A DNA stretch of 64,000 nt from Comamonas sp. Lineage in GTDB: Bacteria; Pseudomonadota; Gammaproteobacteria; Burkholderiales; Burkholderiaceae_C. The notes under the pieces were generated by a model. The model was not told where the DNA came from, ran no database searches, and worked only from the letters and a program-made list of their open reading frames with translations. Below, in pieces: positions 50,948 to 60,082 of this stretch; within the stretch, counting starts at the first letter, position 1; the number at the start of each line of letters is the position of its first letter. The stretch is from assembly GCA_028690035.1 (NCBI GenBank), contig JAQVCA010000004.1:124001-188000 (forward strand), given 5' to 3'. The translations under genes were made by a program, and so were the position numbers.

Positions 50948-51946
50948 ATGCAAATCGACTTGCGCACTGTCAGCATCACCCCGCTGCGGCAGACCTACAA
51001 CCACATTGCCGACCGACTGGGTGCGGACAAACCGGCCTCGCGCTACATCGAAGGCACGATGGACGTGCAGCCCGAGGCGAACTTTCACTACCGCCCTACC
51101 TGGGACCCCGAGCACGAGCTGTTTGACCCGCGCCGCACCCGCCTGGTGATGAAAGACTGGTACGCACTGAAAGACCCGCGCCAGTTCTACTACGGCACCT
51201 ACACCCAGGCCCGCGCCCGAATGCAAGAGGTGGCTGAGGCCGACTTTGACCTGGTCGAAAGCCGGGGGTTGGCCGATCGCTATGACAACAACGCCCGCAG
51301 CAAGGCACTGGACTTTTACGTGCCGCTGCGCCACGTTGCCTGGGGGGCCAACCTGAATGGCTCTTACCAATGCGCCTACGGCTATGGCACCGCCATTACC
51401 CAACCCTGCTTGTACGCGGGCATGGACCAGTTGGGCATTGCCCAATACCTCACCCGCCTGGGTTTGCTGCTGGGTGACCAAGAGGCCCTGGAGGCCGGCA
51501 AACAAGCGTGGCTGCACGCCCCTGCCTGGCAAGGGCTGCGCCGCCTAGTGGAAGACACCTGGGTGACCAAGGACTGGATGGAGCTGTTTGTGGCGCAGAA
51601 CGTGGTACTGGACGGCGTGCTGTTCACCCTGGCCTACCGCGAGGTGGATGAGGCTTTGAGCCAGCAGGCAGGCCCCGTGACCTCCATGCTCACGCGCTTT
51701 CAAGCCGAGTGGGCCCTGGATGCCAATAAATGGGTGGATGCCGTCATCAAAACCGCTGCCGCCGAAAGCAGCGACAACCAAGCCTTGCTCAATGGCTGGT
51801 ACGCCCACTGGCGCAGCCGCGTGCAAGAAGCCCTGGCCCCCGTGGCCGCACTGGCCCTGGGGGCTGATGCCCCGGCCGCTTTGGAGCGCAGCGTGGCCAT
51901 GCTCGATGCCCGCATGGCCAAGGTTGGCTTGACCATTCCGGTCTGA
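50948..51946 (+). CDS. dmpL: Phenol 2-monooxygenase beta subunit DmpL
   Basis: MQIDLRTVSITPLRQTYNHIADRLGADKPASRYIEG...; position in operon. Confidence 0.95.
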   Translation: MQIDLRTVSITPLRQTYNHIADRLGADKPASRYIEGTMDVQPEANFHYRPTWDPEHELFDPRRTRLVMKDWYALKDPRQFYYGTYTQARARMQEVAEADFDLVESRGLADRYDNNARSKALDFYVPLRHVAWGANLNGSYQCAYGYGTAITQPCLYAGMDQLGIAQYLTRLGLLLGDQEALEAGKQAWLHAPAWQGLRRLVEDTWVTKDWMELFVAQNVVLDGVLFTLAYREVDEALSQQAGPVTSMLTRFQAEWALDANKWVDAVIKTAAAESSDNQALLNGWYAHWRSRVQEALAPVAALALGADAPAALERSVAMLDARMAKVGLTIPV

Positions 51947-51975
51947 ACACCCTTTTTGCATTCAGGAGTATCGGA

Positions 51976-52245
51976 ATGTCCAACGTATTCATTGCTTTTC
52001 AGAAGAACGAAGAGTCCCGCGCCATCGTCAACGCCATCTTGGCCGACAACCCGCAGGCCATCGTCAACGACCAGCCCGCCATGGTGAAGATTGATGTGCC
52101 CACCCGCCTGGTGGTGCGCAAAAGCACGATCGAAGAAGAAATCGGGCGCGATTTTGACCTGCAGGAAATGCAGATTCACCTGATCACCATGAGCGGCAAC
52201 GTCGATGAAACCGACGATGAATTCACGCTCACCTGGCACCAATAA
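51976..52245 (+). CDS. dmpM: Phenol hydroxylase activator/effector protein DmpM
   Basis: MSNVFIAFQKNEESRAIVNAILADNPQA; MmoB/DmpM size. Confidence 0.95.
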   Translation: MSNVFIAFQKNEESRAIVNAILADNPQAIVNDQPAMVKIDVPTRLVVRKSTIEEEIGRDFDLQEMQIHLITMSGNVDETDDEFTLTWHQ

Positions 52246-52296
52246 CCGCTTATTCACCATTGCGCTCCTAGCGAGCGCACCAAGGAGACATACACC

Positions 52297-53844
52297 ATGG
52301 ATATGAAAGTCAAGAAAAAGCTCAACCTCAAAGAGCGCTACAACCTGATGACGCGCGATCTGGCTTGGACCCCCACCTACCAAGGCGTGCGCGAAGTGTT
52401 CACCAACATGGAGTACGAGGGCATCAAGATCCACGACTGGGACAAGTTTGAAGACCCCTTCCGCATGACGATGGACTCGTACTGGAAGTACCAGGCCGAG
52501 AAAGAGCGCAAGCTCTACGCCATCATTGATGCCTTCACGCAGAACAACGGCCACCTGGGCGTGACCGATGCGCGGTACATCAACTCGCTCAAACTGTTCA
52601 TGACCGGCATCAGCCCCAACGAGTACATGGCGCACCGGGGCTTTGCCCGCATGGGCCGCGAATTCCCCGGCGCGGGGCCACGGGTCGCTTGCCAGATGCA
52701 GGCGCTCGATGAAATCCGCCACGCGCAAACGCAAATTCACAGCCTGTCGAACTACAACAAGCACTACAACGGCTTTCAGAACTGGCACCACCAGCACGAC
52801 CGCGTGTGGTTCCTGTCGGTGCCTAAATCCTTCTTTGACGATGCACTGACCGCCGGACCCTTCGAGTTCATGATCGCCATTGGCTTCGCGTTTGAATACG
52901 TGCTGACCAACTTGCTGTTCGTGCCCTTCATCAGCGGCGCGGCCTACAACGGCGACATGGGTGCCATGGCCTTTGGCTTCTCGGCGCAGAGCGACGAATC
53001 GCGCCACATGACGCTGGGGCTGGAGATCATCAAGTTCATCCTGGAGCAGGACCCGGACAACCTGCCCATCGTGCAGGCCTGGCTGGACAAATGGTTCTGG
53101 CGCGGCTACCGCGTGCTCACCCTGGTGGCGATGATGATGGACTACATGCTGCCCAAGCGCGTGATGAGCTGGAAGGAAGCCTGGGAGGTGTACGCCGAGC
53201 AAAACGGCGCGGCCCTGTTCAACGACCTGGCCCGCTACGGCATCAAAGTACCCAAGGGCTGGGAGCAGGCCTGCAAGGACAAAGACCACCTCAGCCACCA
53301 AGCCTGGAACGTGTTCTACAACTACGGCGCTGCCGCCCCCTTCCACACCTGGGCCCCCAGCGAGAAGGACATGGAGTGGCTCTCGGCCAAGTACCCGGAC
53401 AGCTTCGACAAGTACTACCGCCCGCTGTGGACGCACTACAACCAGCAGCAGGCCGAAGGCAAGCGCTTCTACAACGGCACGCTGCCCATGCTGTGCCAAG
53501 TCTGCCAAGTGCCCATGTTCTACACCGAACCGGACGACCCCACAAAGATCGCCTACCGCGAAACCGAGTACCAGGGCATGAAGTACCACTGCTGCTCGGA
53601 CGGCTGCCAGCACATCTTCGACAACGAACCCGAGAAGTACGTGCAAAGCTGGCTGCCCGTGCACCAGATCTACCAGGGCAACTGCTTCCCCGAGGACGTG
53701 GACCCATCCAAGCCCGACTTCAACCCGCTGGCCGAAGTGCTGCGCTGGTACAAGATCAATCCGGGCCAGGACAACATGGACTACGCCGACTCGCCCGACA
53801 AGCGCAACTTCGAGATGTGGCGTACCCAGGCCACCGGCAACTAA
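52297..53844 (+). CDS. dmpN: Phenol hydroxylase alpha (oxygenase) subunit DmpN
   Basis: Diiron motifs DEIRHAQ and DESRHM; LNLKERYNLMTRDLAWTPTYQ. Confidence 0.97.
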   Translation: MDMKVKKKLNLKERYNLMTRDLAWTPTYQGVREVFTNMEYEGIKIHDWDKFEDPFRMTMDSYWKYQAEKERKLYAIIDAFTQNNGHLGVTDARYINSLKLFMTGISPNEYMAHRGFARMGREFPGAGPRVACQMQALDEIRHAQTQIHSLSNYNKHYNGFQNWHHQHDRVWFLSVPKSFFDDALTAGPFEFMIAIGFAFEYVLTNLLFVPFISGAAYNGDMGAMAFGFSAQSDESRHMTLGLEIIKFILEQDPDNLPIVQAWLDKWFWRGYRVLTLVAMMMDYMLPKRVMSWKEAWEVYAEQNGAALFNDLARYGIKVPKGWEQACKDKDHLSHQAWNVFYNYGAAAPFHTWAPSEKDMEWLSAKYPDSFDKYYRPLWTHYNQQQAEGKRFYNGTLPMLCQVCQVPMFYTEPDDPTKIAYRETEYQGMKYHCCSDGCQHIFDNEPEKYVQSWLPVHQIYQGNCFPEDVDPSKPDFNPLAEVLRWYKINPGQDNMDYADSPDKRNFEMWRTQATGN

Positions 53845-53878
53845 GCGTCAGCAATCCAGAGAAAAAAGGAGACACCCC

Positions 53879-54235
53879 ATGGCCGTTAAATCCCTTGGCC
53901 CCTACACCTTCGCCGCCAAAGACACGGTGGACAAATTCCCCGCGCCGCTGCTGTACATCGGCTGGGACGACCACAAGCTGTTTTGCTCGCCCGTGTGCGT
54001 GCCCATGCCGCCCAGCGCCACCTTCCGTGAGCTGGTGCAAGGCACGCTACCGGGCATCTACAGCGCCCACCCAGACTTTGCCAAGATCGACTGGGACAAC
54101 GCCGAATGGTTCTTGTCCGGCCAAGCCTTCCAGCCCGACATGGACAAGACCCTGGCCGAGAACGGCATTGGCCACAAAAGCGCCATCCGCTTTCGCACAC
54201 CGGGCCTCACGGGCCTGAGCGGCTCGTGCTTCTGA
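53879..54235 (+). CDS. dmpO: Phenol hydroxylase gamma subunit DmpO
   Basis: Size, position and YNF sequence type (MAVKSLGPYTFAAKDTVDKFPAPLLYIGWDDH). Confidence 0.93.
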   Translation: MAVKSLGPYTFAAKDTVDKFPAPLLYIGWDDHKLFCSPVCVPMPPSATFRELVQGTLPGIYSAHPDFAKIDWDNAEWFLSGQAFQPDMDKTLAENGIGHKSAIRFRTPGLTGLSGSCF

Positions 54236-54292
54236 GCCGCTGACTCCACGGTTTGGGTGCAGGAGGGAATATGCGGCCCCTCCTGGCTTTTG

Positions 54293-54312
54293 CCCTCCCC
54301 TTCGGGGGAGGG
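54293..54312. other. Intra-operon stem-loop with UUCG tetraloop between dmpO and dmpP
   Basis: CCCTCCCC-TTCG-GGGGAGGG, perfect 8-bp stem followed by AATTTTAC. Confidence 0.85.
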
Positions 54313-54324
54313 AATTTTACTCAA

Positions 54325-54364
54325 AAGTGCCTCAAACCCTTTACCAGCAAGCGCAAGCAGCTAT
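54325..54364. repeat. Palindromic repeat family copy H (right half)
   Basis: TGCCTCAAACCCTTTACCAGCAAGCGCAAGCAGCTAT, near-identical to copy I. Confidence 0.75.
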
Positions 54365-54388
54365 CATTTTTAATAAATCGAGATTGCC

Positions 54389-55456
54389 ATGAGCCACCAG
54401 CTCACCATTGAACCGCTCGGCCAGGTCATCGAGATCGAGGAAGGCCAGACCATTTTGGATGCCGCGCTGCGCGCCGGCATTTACCTCCCCCACGCCTGCG
54501 GCCACGGCCTGTGCGGCACCTGCAAAGTGCAGGTCAGCGACGGCGAGATCGAACACGGCGAAGCCAGCGGCTTTGCCCTGATGGACTACGAACGCGAAGA
54601 AGGCCTGTGTCTGGCCTGCTGCGCCACCGTCGAATCCGACGTGGTGGTCGAGGCCGAAATCGACGAAGAGCCCGACGCACTGAACCTGCCCGTGCAAGAC
54701 TTCCACGGCGTGGTGGCGCGCATCGAAGACCTCACCCCCACCATCAAGGGCGTGTGGATTGAGCTGGATGCACCCATCACCTTCCAAGCGGGCCAGTACG
54801 TCAACCTGCACATTCCTGGCGAGGGCAACACGCGCGCCTTCTCCATTGCCAGCGCCCCGGCGCAACGCAACGAAATCGAACTCAACATCCGCCGCGTGCC
54901 CGGCGGCATGGGCACGGCGTGGGTCCACGAGCAACTGCGCGCAGGCGAGCGCGTGAAAATCTCGGGCCCCTACGGGCGCTTTTTCTTGCGCCACAGCGAA
55001 CACCAGGCGCACGATCTGGGCTACCTGTTCCTGGCGGGCGGCTCGGGCCTGTCGAGCCCGCGTTCCATGATTTTGGAGCTGCTGGCCAGCGGCTGCACCC
55101 GGCCCATCACCCTAGTGAACGGCGCGCGCTGCCAAAGCGAGCTGTACCACCACGACGAGTTCGTGCAACTGGCCCAGCAGCACGCCAACTTCAGCTACGT
55201 GGCGGCGCTGTCTGACGAGCCTGAGGACAGCGGCTGGACGGGCGCGCGCGGCTTCGTCCACGAGGCGGCCAAAGCGCACTTTGCCAACGACTTCCGTGGC
55301 CACAAGGCCTACCTGTGCGGCCCGCCGCTGATGATCGACGCCTGCATCACCACGCTGATGCAAGGGCGCCTGTTCGAGCGCGACATTTACACCGAGAAGT
55401 TCATCTCGGCCGCCGATGCACAGCAGGTGCGCAGCCCGCTGTTCAAGAAAATTTGA
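54389..55456 (+). CDS. dmpP: Phenol hydroxylase reductase component DmpP
   Basis: N-terminal 2Fe-2S CGHGLCGTCKVQV; FAD/NAD domains (RAFSIASAP, FLAGGSGLSSPRSMI). Confidence 0.96.
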   Translation: MSHQLTIEPLGQVIEIEEGQTILDAALRAGIYLPHACGHGLCGTCKVQVSDGEIEHGEASGFALMDYEREEGLCLACCATVESDVVVEAEIDEEPDALNLPVQDFHGVVARIEDLTPTIKGVWIELDAPITFQAGQYVNLHIPGEGNTRAFSIASAPAQRNEIELNIRRVPGGMGTAWVHEQLRAGERVKISGPYGRFFLRHSEHQAHDLGYLFLAGGSGLSSPRSMILELLASGCTRPITLVNGARCQSELYHHDEFVQLAQQHANFSYVAALSDEPEDSGWTGARGFVHEAAKAHFANDFRGHKAYLCGPPLMIDACITTLMQGRLFERDIYTEKFISAADAQQVRSPLFKKI

Positions 55457-55498
55457 ACCCGAGCCATGCGCCCACCGCTGCCGCTGCCACTGCGACAC

Positions 55499-56404
55499 TC
55501 AGCCCCCGCGTCGGCGCGTGGTGCCGGCGAAGGTGCGCACCACCTCCAGAAAAGCGCGCAGCGCGGGCGAGGCGTCGCCGCTGCGGTACAGGCAACTGAG
55601 TTCCAGCTCTTTGAGCTGGGCGCTGTGCAGGGGACGAAAGGTCACACCGGGCAGGCGCAGGTTGGAGGCCGACTGCGTCGTCACCGCCGCGCCAAAACCG
55701 GCCGACACCAGGGCCACGGCGGTGAGGACGTCCTCCACCTCTTGCTCCACGTGCAGCGGCACCCCTTCGGCGTGGAAGGCATCTGTGACCTCTTGCGCCA
55801 GCCCGCGCATGGGCACGTTGGGGTAGAGGATCAAGGGGATGCCGTGCAGGTCCTGAATGCGCAGCGAGGGCAGCACCGTCAGGGGGTGTGTGGCGGGCAG
55901 TGCCACCATCATGGGTTCATGCAGCACGGTTTCGGTGCTGATGTCGGCCTCCTGCGGCACCAGGCGGTTAAAGCCCACGCTGATGCGCCGCTCGCGCAGC
56001 GCCTGCAGCTGCGCATCCTTGGTCAGGTTGTGCAGCACGATCTTCACATCGGGACGCGCCTGGTGAAAGCGCGCCAGGATGCGCGGAATCACATCCAGCA
56101 CGCCCGAGCCAAACAGCCCCACATCCAGCCGCCCGATCCAGCCTTGTCCGGCCAGGCGTGCGCGCTCGGCCGCTTGCTGGGCCAGCTCCAGCAGATTGGG
56201 CACCTCTTGCAGCAGGGTCTGCCCCGCCTCGGTCAGCGTCATGCCTTTGGGGGTGCGGATGAACAGGGCGACGCCCAGCTTGTCTTCCAGTGCCTGGATG
56301 TGGCGCGTCAGCGGCGGTTGCGACAGATGCAGGCGCGCGGCGGCCCGGCCCATGTGGCCTTCTTCGGCCACGGCAAGAAAGTAACGCATGTCGCGCAGAT
56401 CCAT
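55499..56404 (-). CDS. LysR-family transcriptional regulator (AphT-like by context)
   Basis: MDLRDMRYFLAVAEEGHMGRAAARLHLSQPPLTRHIQALEDKLGVALFIR. Confidence 0.93.
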   Translation of the reverse strand: MDLRDMRYFLAVAEEGHMGRAAARLHLSQPPLTRHIQALEDKLGVALFIRTPKGMTLTEAGQTLLQEVPNLLELAQQAAERARLAGQGWIGRLDVGLFGSGVLDVIPRILARFHQARPDVKIVLHNLTKDAQLQALRERRISVGFNRLVPQEADISTETVLHEPMMVALPATHPLTVLPSLRIQDLHGIPLILYPNVPMRGLAQEVTDAFHAEGVPLHVEQEVEDVLTAVALVSAGFGAAVTTQSASNLRLPGVTFRPLHSAQLKELELSCLYRSGDASPALRAFLEVVRTFAGTTRRRGG

Positions 56405-56454
56405 AGGACGGTCTCCGGTAGGGGGTAAATATGCGCAGATGGTATCGAGCAGGT

Positions 56455-56472
56455 GTCCAAACGGTATTGGAC
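56455..56472. promoter_or_regulatory. Candidate LysR operator in the lysR upstream region
   Basis: GTCCAA-N6-TTGGAC inverted repeat; the 11-mer GGTATTGGACG recurs upstream of dmpQ at 57234-57244. Confidence 0.55.
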
Positions 56473-56537
56473 GGTATCGAGTTCCCTGCTTATGGTGGTG
56501 GCGTTTTACGGTCGCTGTGTAGCGATGTTTTTCATGG

Positions 56538-57161
56538 ATGGACCGCATGATGAGCACTTCTTCCCCAACGAATTCCTCTGTACCCACCCCTGCCACAGTC
56601 CCCCGCGCGGTCACGGTGCTGATTGCCCGCCGCGTGCTGCCGTCAGCGGTGGCCCAGTTTGAAGCCGCCATGCAGGGCATGCTGGCTGCTGCAGCCGGCT
56701 TTGCTGGCCATCTGGGTGGCCAGGTGGTACGCCCAGAAGAGGGCGTGGACGACGGTGGTGCCGAGCCCTTGCTGTACCACGTGGTTTTTGCCTTCGACAA
56801 CGAAGCGCACCTAGCGGCCTGGCAAAACTCACCCGAACGTGCGCACTGGCTGGCGCAGGTGCTGCCCCACACGGTGGGCACACAGCAGCTGCAGCGCGTG
56901 GCTGGCCTAGACTACTGGTTTGCCGCGCCCAACAGCACTACGCGCGCGGCACCGCCGCGCTGGAAAGTGGCCACGGTGACATGGTTGGGCATTTTTCCGA
57001 CGGTGCTGCTGCTGTTTGTGACCGTGGCCCCGTGGCTGGCCAGCTGGCACTTGGTGCCCCGCGTGATGGTCATCACCGTGTTGGTGGTGTTGATCATGAC
57101 TTGGGTGGTGGCACCGCGCCTAACGCGCTGGCTGCACCCCTGGCTGCATGCCAAAAGTTGA
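56538..57161 (+). CDS. Antibiotic-biosynthesis-monooxygenase (ABM)-domain membrane protein
   Basis: AVTVLIARRVLPSAVAQFEAAMQGMLAAAAGFAGHLGGQVVRPE; C-terminal TMs. Confidence 0.78.
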   Translation: MDRMMSTSSPTNSSVPTPATVPRAVTVLIARRVLPSAVAQFEAAMQGMLAAAAGFAGHLGGQVVRPEEGVDDGGAEPLLYHVVFAFDNEAHLAAWQNSPERAHWLAQVLPHTVGTQQLQRVAGLDYWFAAPNSTTRAAPPRWKVATVTWLGIFPTVLLLFVTVAPWLASWHLVPRVMVITVLVVLIMTWVVAPRLTRWLHPWLHAKS

Positions 57162-57325
57162 TGTTGATTTAGGGTTTTCTTTTAAGGGAAAACCCGAATT
57201 CATTCAAAAGTAGTATTAAAGGAGCCAAAAAATGGTATTGGACGACAACGATATCTTTTTTTATCGTTGCTTATCTGCTCGCAGGAGCCCCGTTTCATGA
57301 GGGTGCCGCACAGGAGACACAACCC

Positions 57326-57661
57326 ATGCAGAAATTCGTCATTCACATTGAAAACACCGGCGAGTGCTATAGCACCACCGGAGCTCGCTCCGTGCTGGAA
57401 GGCATGGAAGCGCTGGGTAAAAAAGGCATTCCCGTCGGCTGCCGCCAAGGTGGCTGTGGCGTGTGCAAGGTGCAGGTGCTGGATGGCGAGTACACCCGCC
57501 GGGTGATGAGTCGCGCCCATATCAGTGCCGAAGAAGAAGCGGCAGGCTGCGTGCTGTCGTGCCGCATCTATGCGCGCAGCGACTTGCGTCTGAACGTCGT
57601 GGGCGCGATGAAGAAAACCGTGTGTCGCCCCGTGGCGGCTTCCCTTTCCCCCAACTCGTGA
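57326..57661 (+). CDS. dmpQ: Plant-type 2Fe-2S ferredoxin (DmpQ/XylT-like)
   Basis: GCRQGGCGVCKVQVLDGEY; directly before C23O. Confidence 0.93.
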   Translation: MQKFVIHIENTGECYSTTGARSVLEGMEALGKKGIPVGCRQGGCGVCKVQVLDGEYTRRVMSRAHISAEEEAAGCVLSCRIYARSDLRLNVVGAMKKTVCRPVAASLSPNS

Positions 57662-57689
57662 ACTTACCAACCCCCAAAGGAGACAACTC

Positions 57690-58616
57690 ATGGCAATGAC
57701 AGGCGTTTTGCGTCCTGGCCACGCACAAATTCGCGTGCTGGACCTGGAAGAATCGGTCAAGTGGTACACCGATGTCATGGGCCTCAAGCCCATGGGGCGT
57801 GATGCCCAAGGTCGCGCCTATTTCAAAACCCGCGCCGAGCGCGACCACAACAGCGTGGTACTGCGCCAAGCCGACCAAGCAGGCCTGGACTTCTTTGGTT
57901 TCAAAGTGCTGGACAAAGCCACTCTGGATGACTTGGAGCAAAAGCTGCAAGCCTTTGGTGTCAAAACCGAACGCATCCCCGCTGGCGAAATGCTGGAAAC
58001 TGGTGAACGCGTGCGCTTCAACGTACCCACAGGCCACACTATTGAGCTGTATGCCGAAAAGACCAACGTAGGCAACGCCACCGGCTGTCTGAACCCTGAG
58101 GTGGATGTCATCGACACTCCCGGCATTACACCGATTCGCATGGACCACTGCCTGTTGTATGGCGGCGATCTGGATGGAACCAAAGAGCTGTTCGAGAAAG
58201 TGTTGGGCTTTAACCTGGTCGAGCGTGTCAAGCTCGAAGACGGCAAGACCGATCTGGGCATCTGGCTGACCTGCAGCGCCAAGGCACACGACATCGCCTT
58301 TGTGCGCCACGCAGAAGATAGCAAGCTGCACCACGTTTCCTTTCAGCTGAGCAGCTGGGAGCAGGTTCTGCGTGCTGCCGACATCATGAGCAAAAATCGT
58401 GTCTCCATCGACGTATCGCCCACCCGTCATGGCGTAACCAACGGCACCACGATTTACTTCTTTGACCCCAGCGGTAACCGTCTGGAGACGTTCTGCGGCG
58501 GCTACGACCACTATCCGGACATGGAGCCCATCACCTGGACGTGGGATGAAGTGGGTGCCGGCATCTTCTATCACAACCGTAAATTGAACGATGCGTTCTT
58601 GAGCGTAGTGACCTAA
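57690..58616 (+). CDS. dmpB: Catechol 2,3-dioxygenase (extradiol)
   Basis: LRPGHAQIRVLDLEESVKWYTDVMGL; LHHVSFQLSSWEQVLRAADIM; FFDPSGNRLETFCGGY. Confidence 0.97.
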   Translation: MAMTGVLRPGHAQIRVLDLEESVKWYTDVMGLKPMGRDAQGRAYFKTRAERDHNSVVLRQADQAGLDFFGFKVLDKATLDDLEQKLQAFGVKTERIPAGEMLETGERVRFNVPTGHTIELYAEKTNVGNATGCLNPEVDVIDTPGITPIRMDHCLLYGGDLDGTKELFEKVLGFNLVERVKLEDGKTDLGIWLTCSAKAHDIAFVRHAEDSKLHHVSFQLSSWEQVLRAADIMSKNRVSIDVSPTRHGVTNGTTIYFFDPSGNRLETFCGGYDHYPDMEPITWTWDEVGAGIFYHNRKLNDAFLSVVT

Positions 58617-58623
58617 GGAGCGC

Positions 58624-59064
58624 ATGGCGATGGCACAACACAGCGTTGAACAACGTGCCATCACCGCCGAGGCCGCCAATGCCGCCGTCGTGGCAGCGGT
58701 GGCCAAGGCCGGTGAACTGGGCATCCGCATCAATGTCGCCGTGACCGACGCCTCGGGCGTGCTGGCGGCTTTTCTGCGCATGCCCGGGGCATTTTTGCAC
58801 TCGGTGGACATTGCCATCGACAAGGCCTACACCAGCGCCGGCTTTGGCTTTGCCACGGCGCAGTGGGCCGGCATCCTGCAGGGCGACGAAGCCTTGCGTT
58901 TGGGCATGCCGGTGCGTCCCAGAAATGTGGTCTTTGGAGGTGGTTTGCCCATCCGCGAGGGCGGTATGCTCATCGGCGGCATTGGTGTCTCTGGCGGCAG
59001 TGCCGAAGAAGATGCCATCTGTGCCCGCGCAGCCTTGCAGGCGCTGGGCTTGGATGCTGCATAA
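58624..59064 (+). CDS. GlcG/HbpS (DUF336) family protein
   Basis: ELGIRINVAVTDASGVLAAFLRMPGAFLHSVDIAIDKAYTSAGFG; GGLPIREGGMLIGGIGVSGGSAEED. Confidence 0.9.
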   Translation: MAMAQHSVEQRAITAEAANAAVVAAVAKAGELGIRINVAVTDASGVLAAFLRMPGAFLHSVDIAIDKAYTSAGFGFATAQWAGILQGDEALRLGMPVRPRNVVFGGGLPIREGGMLIGGIGVSGGSAEEDAICARAALQALGLDAA

Positions 59065-59097
59065 GAACCATAAACCGCATATCAACAAGGATCAATT

Positions 59098-59973
59098 ATG
59101 AAGACAACACGCATTGCCAGCGCGGCAGCACTGGCGCTACTGGTGGCCGCCGGTGCACAGGCAGAGGGCCACTACGTACCTGGCGTGGAAGGGATGCAAG
59201 GCCCCAGCGTACCGCCGCCCGGTGTGTATTACCTGGGCTACTTGGTGAACTACGACATCAGCAGCCTGCGTGCCCCAGGCTCCAGCGACGCCATTCCTGG
59301 TCGTAACAAGGGCTCAGTCACGGCACTGGCCAACCGCCTGGTGTGGGTGACCAACCATAAATTTCTGGGCGCAGACTACGGCATTGAAACCATCATTCCG
59401 GTGATGCGCACTTCGCTGGATTTCGCCAACTCGAAAGACTCGGGCGTGGGCGACGTGTATGTCGGCCCCCTGGTGCTGGGCTGGCATGGCCCGCAGTGGG
59501 ATGCCGTGGCCGCTGCAGGCATGTGGCTGGATACGGCCAGCACCCGCGAGCCTGCCTCGCCGGGCAAAGGCTTCAAGAGCACCATGCTCACTGGTGGTCT
59601 GACCTACTACTTTGACGGTGCCAAGACCATCACCGGTTCGGCACTGGCCCGTTACGAGTTCAACAGCCGCAAAGACAACGGCATCCGCCCCGGCCAGCAG
59701 TTGACCGTGGAGTGGGGGCTGGGCAAATCTTTTGGTACGTTCTCCGCCGGTCTGGTGGGTTACAGCCAGTGGCAGACCACCAACGACAACGGCGTGGGTG
59801 CCAGCGATGACAAATCTTCCGTACACGCGGTGGGAGCCGAAGTGGTGTACCCCATCCCCAGTGCGGGTGTGTTCTTGAAGGCTGCGGCCTACAAGGAAGT
59901 CAGCGCCAAGGGCGGCACCAACCCCCAGCCCAAGGGCTCTTTGGTGCGCTTCAGCCTCGTGAAAGCGTTCTAA
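59098..59973 (+). CDS. Outer-membrane SphA/phenol MetA-type transporter family protein
   Basis: Signal peptide; GHYVPGVEGMQGPSVPPPGVYYLGYLVNY; beta-rich; C-terminal Phe (VKAF). Confidence 0.82.
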   Translation: MKTTRIASAAALALLVAAGAQAEGHYVPGVEGMQGPSVPPPGVYYLGYLVNYDISSLRAPGSSDAIPGRNKGSVTALANRLVWVTNHKFLGADYGIETIIPVMRTSLDFANSKDSGVGDVYVGPLVLGWHGPQWDAVAAAGMWLDTASTREPASPGKGFKSTMLTGGLTYYFDGAKTITGSALARYEFNSRKDNGIRPGQQLTVEWGLGKSFGTFSAGLVGYSQWQTTNDNGVGASDDKSSVHAVGAEVVYPIPSAGVFLKAAAYKEVSAKGGTNPQPKGSLVRFSLVKAF

Positions 59974-60082
59974 ACAGCACTTTCTTAGCCTCCTTATGAG
60001 GTGACAAAGACAGGGTGGCGGCATGGGTTGCCACCCTGGCGGGGTCGGGCCATCGTTTTTTTACTTTAACCAGAGCAGAGCT

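Noticed and set aside
51700-53664. 654-aa antisense ORF opposite dmpLMN
   Set aside because: Antisense shadow of strongly supported phenol hydroxylase genes.
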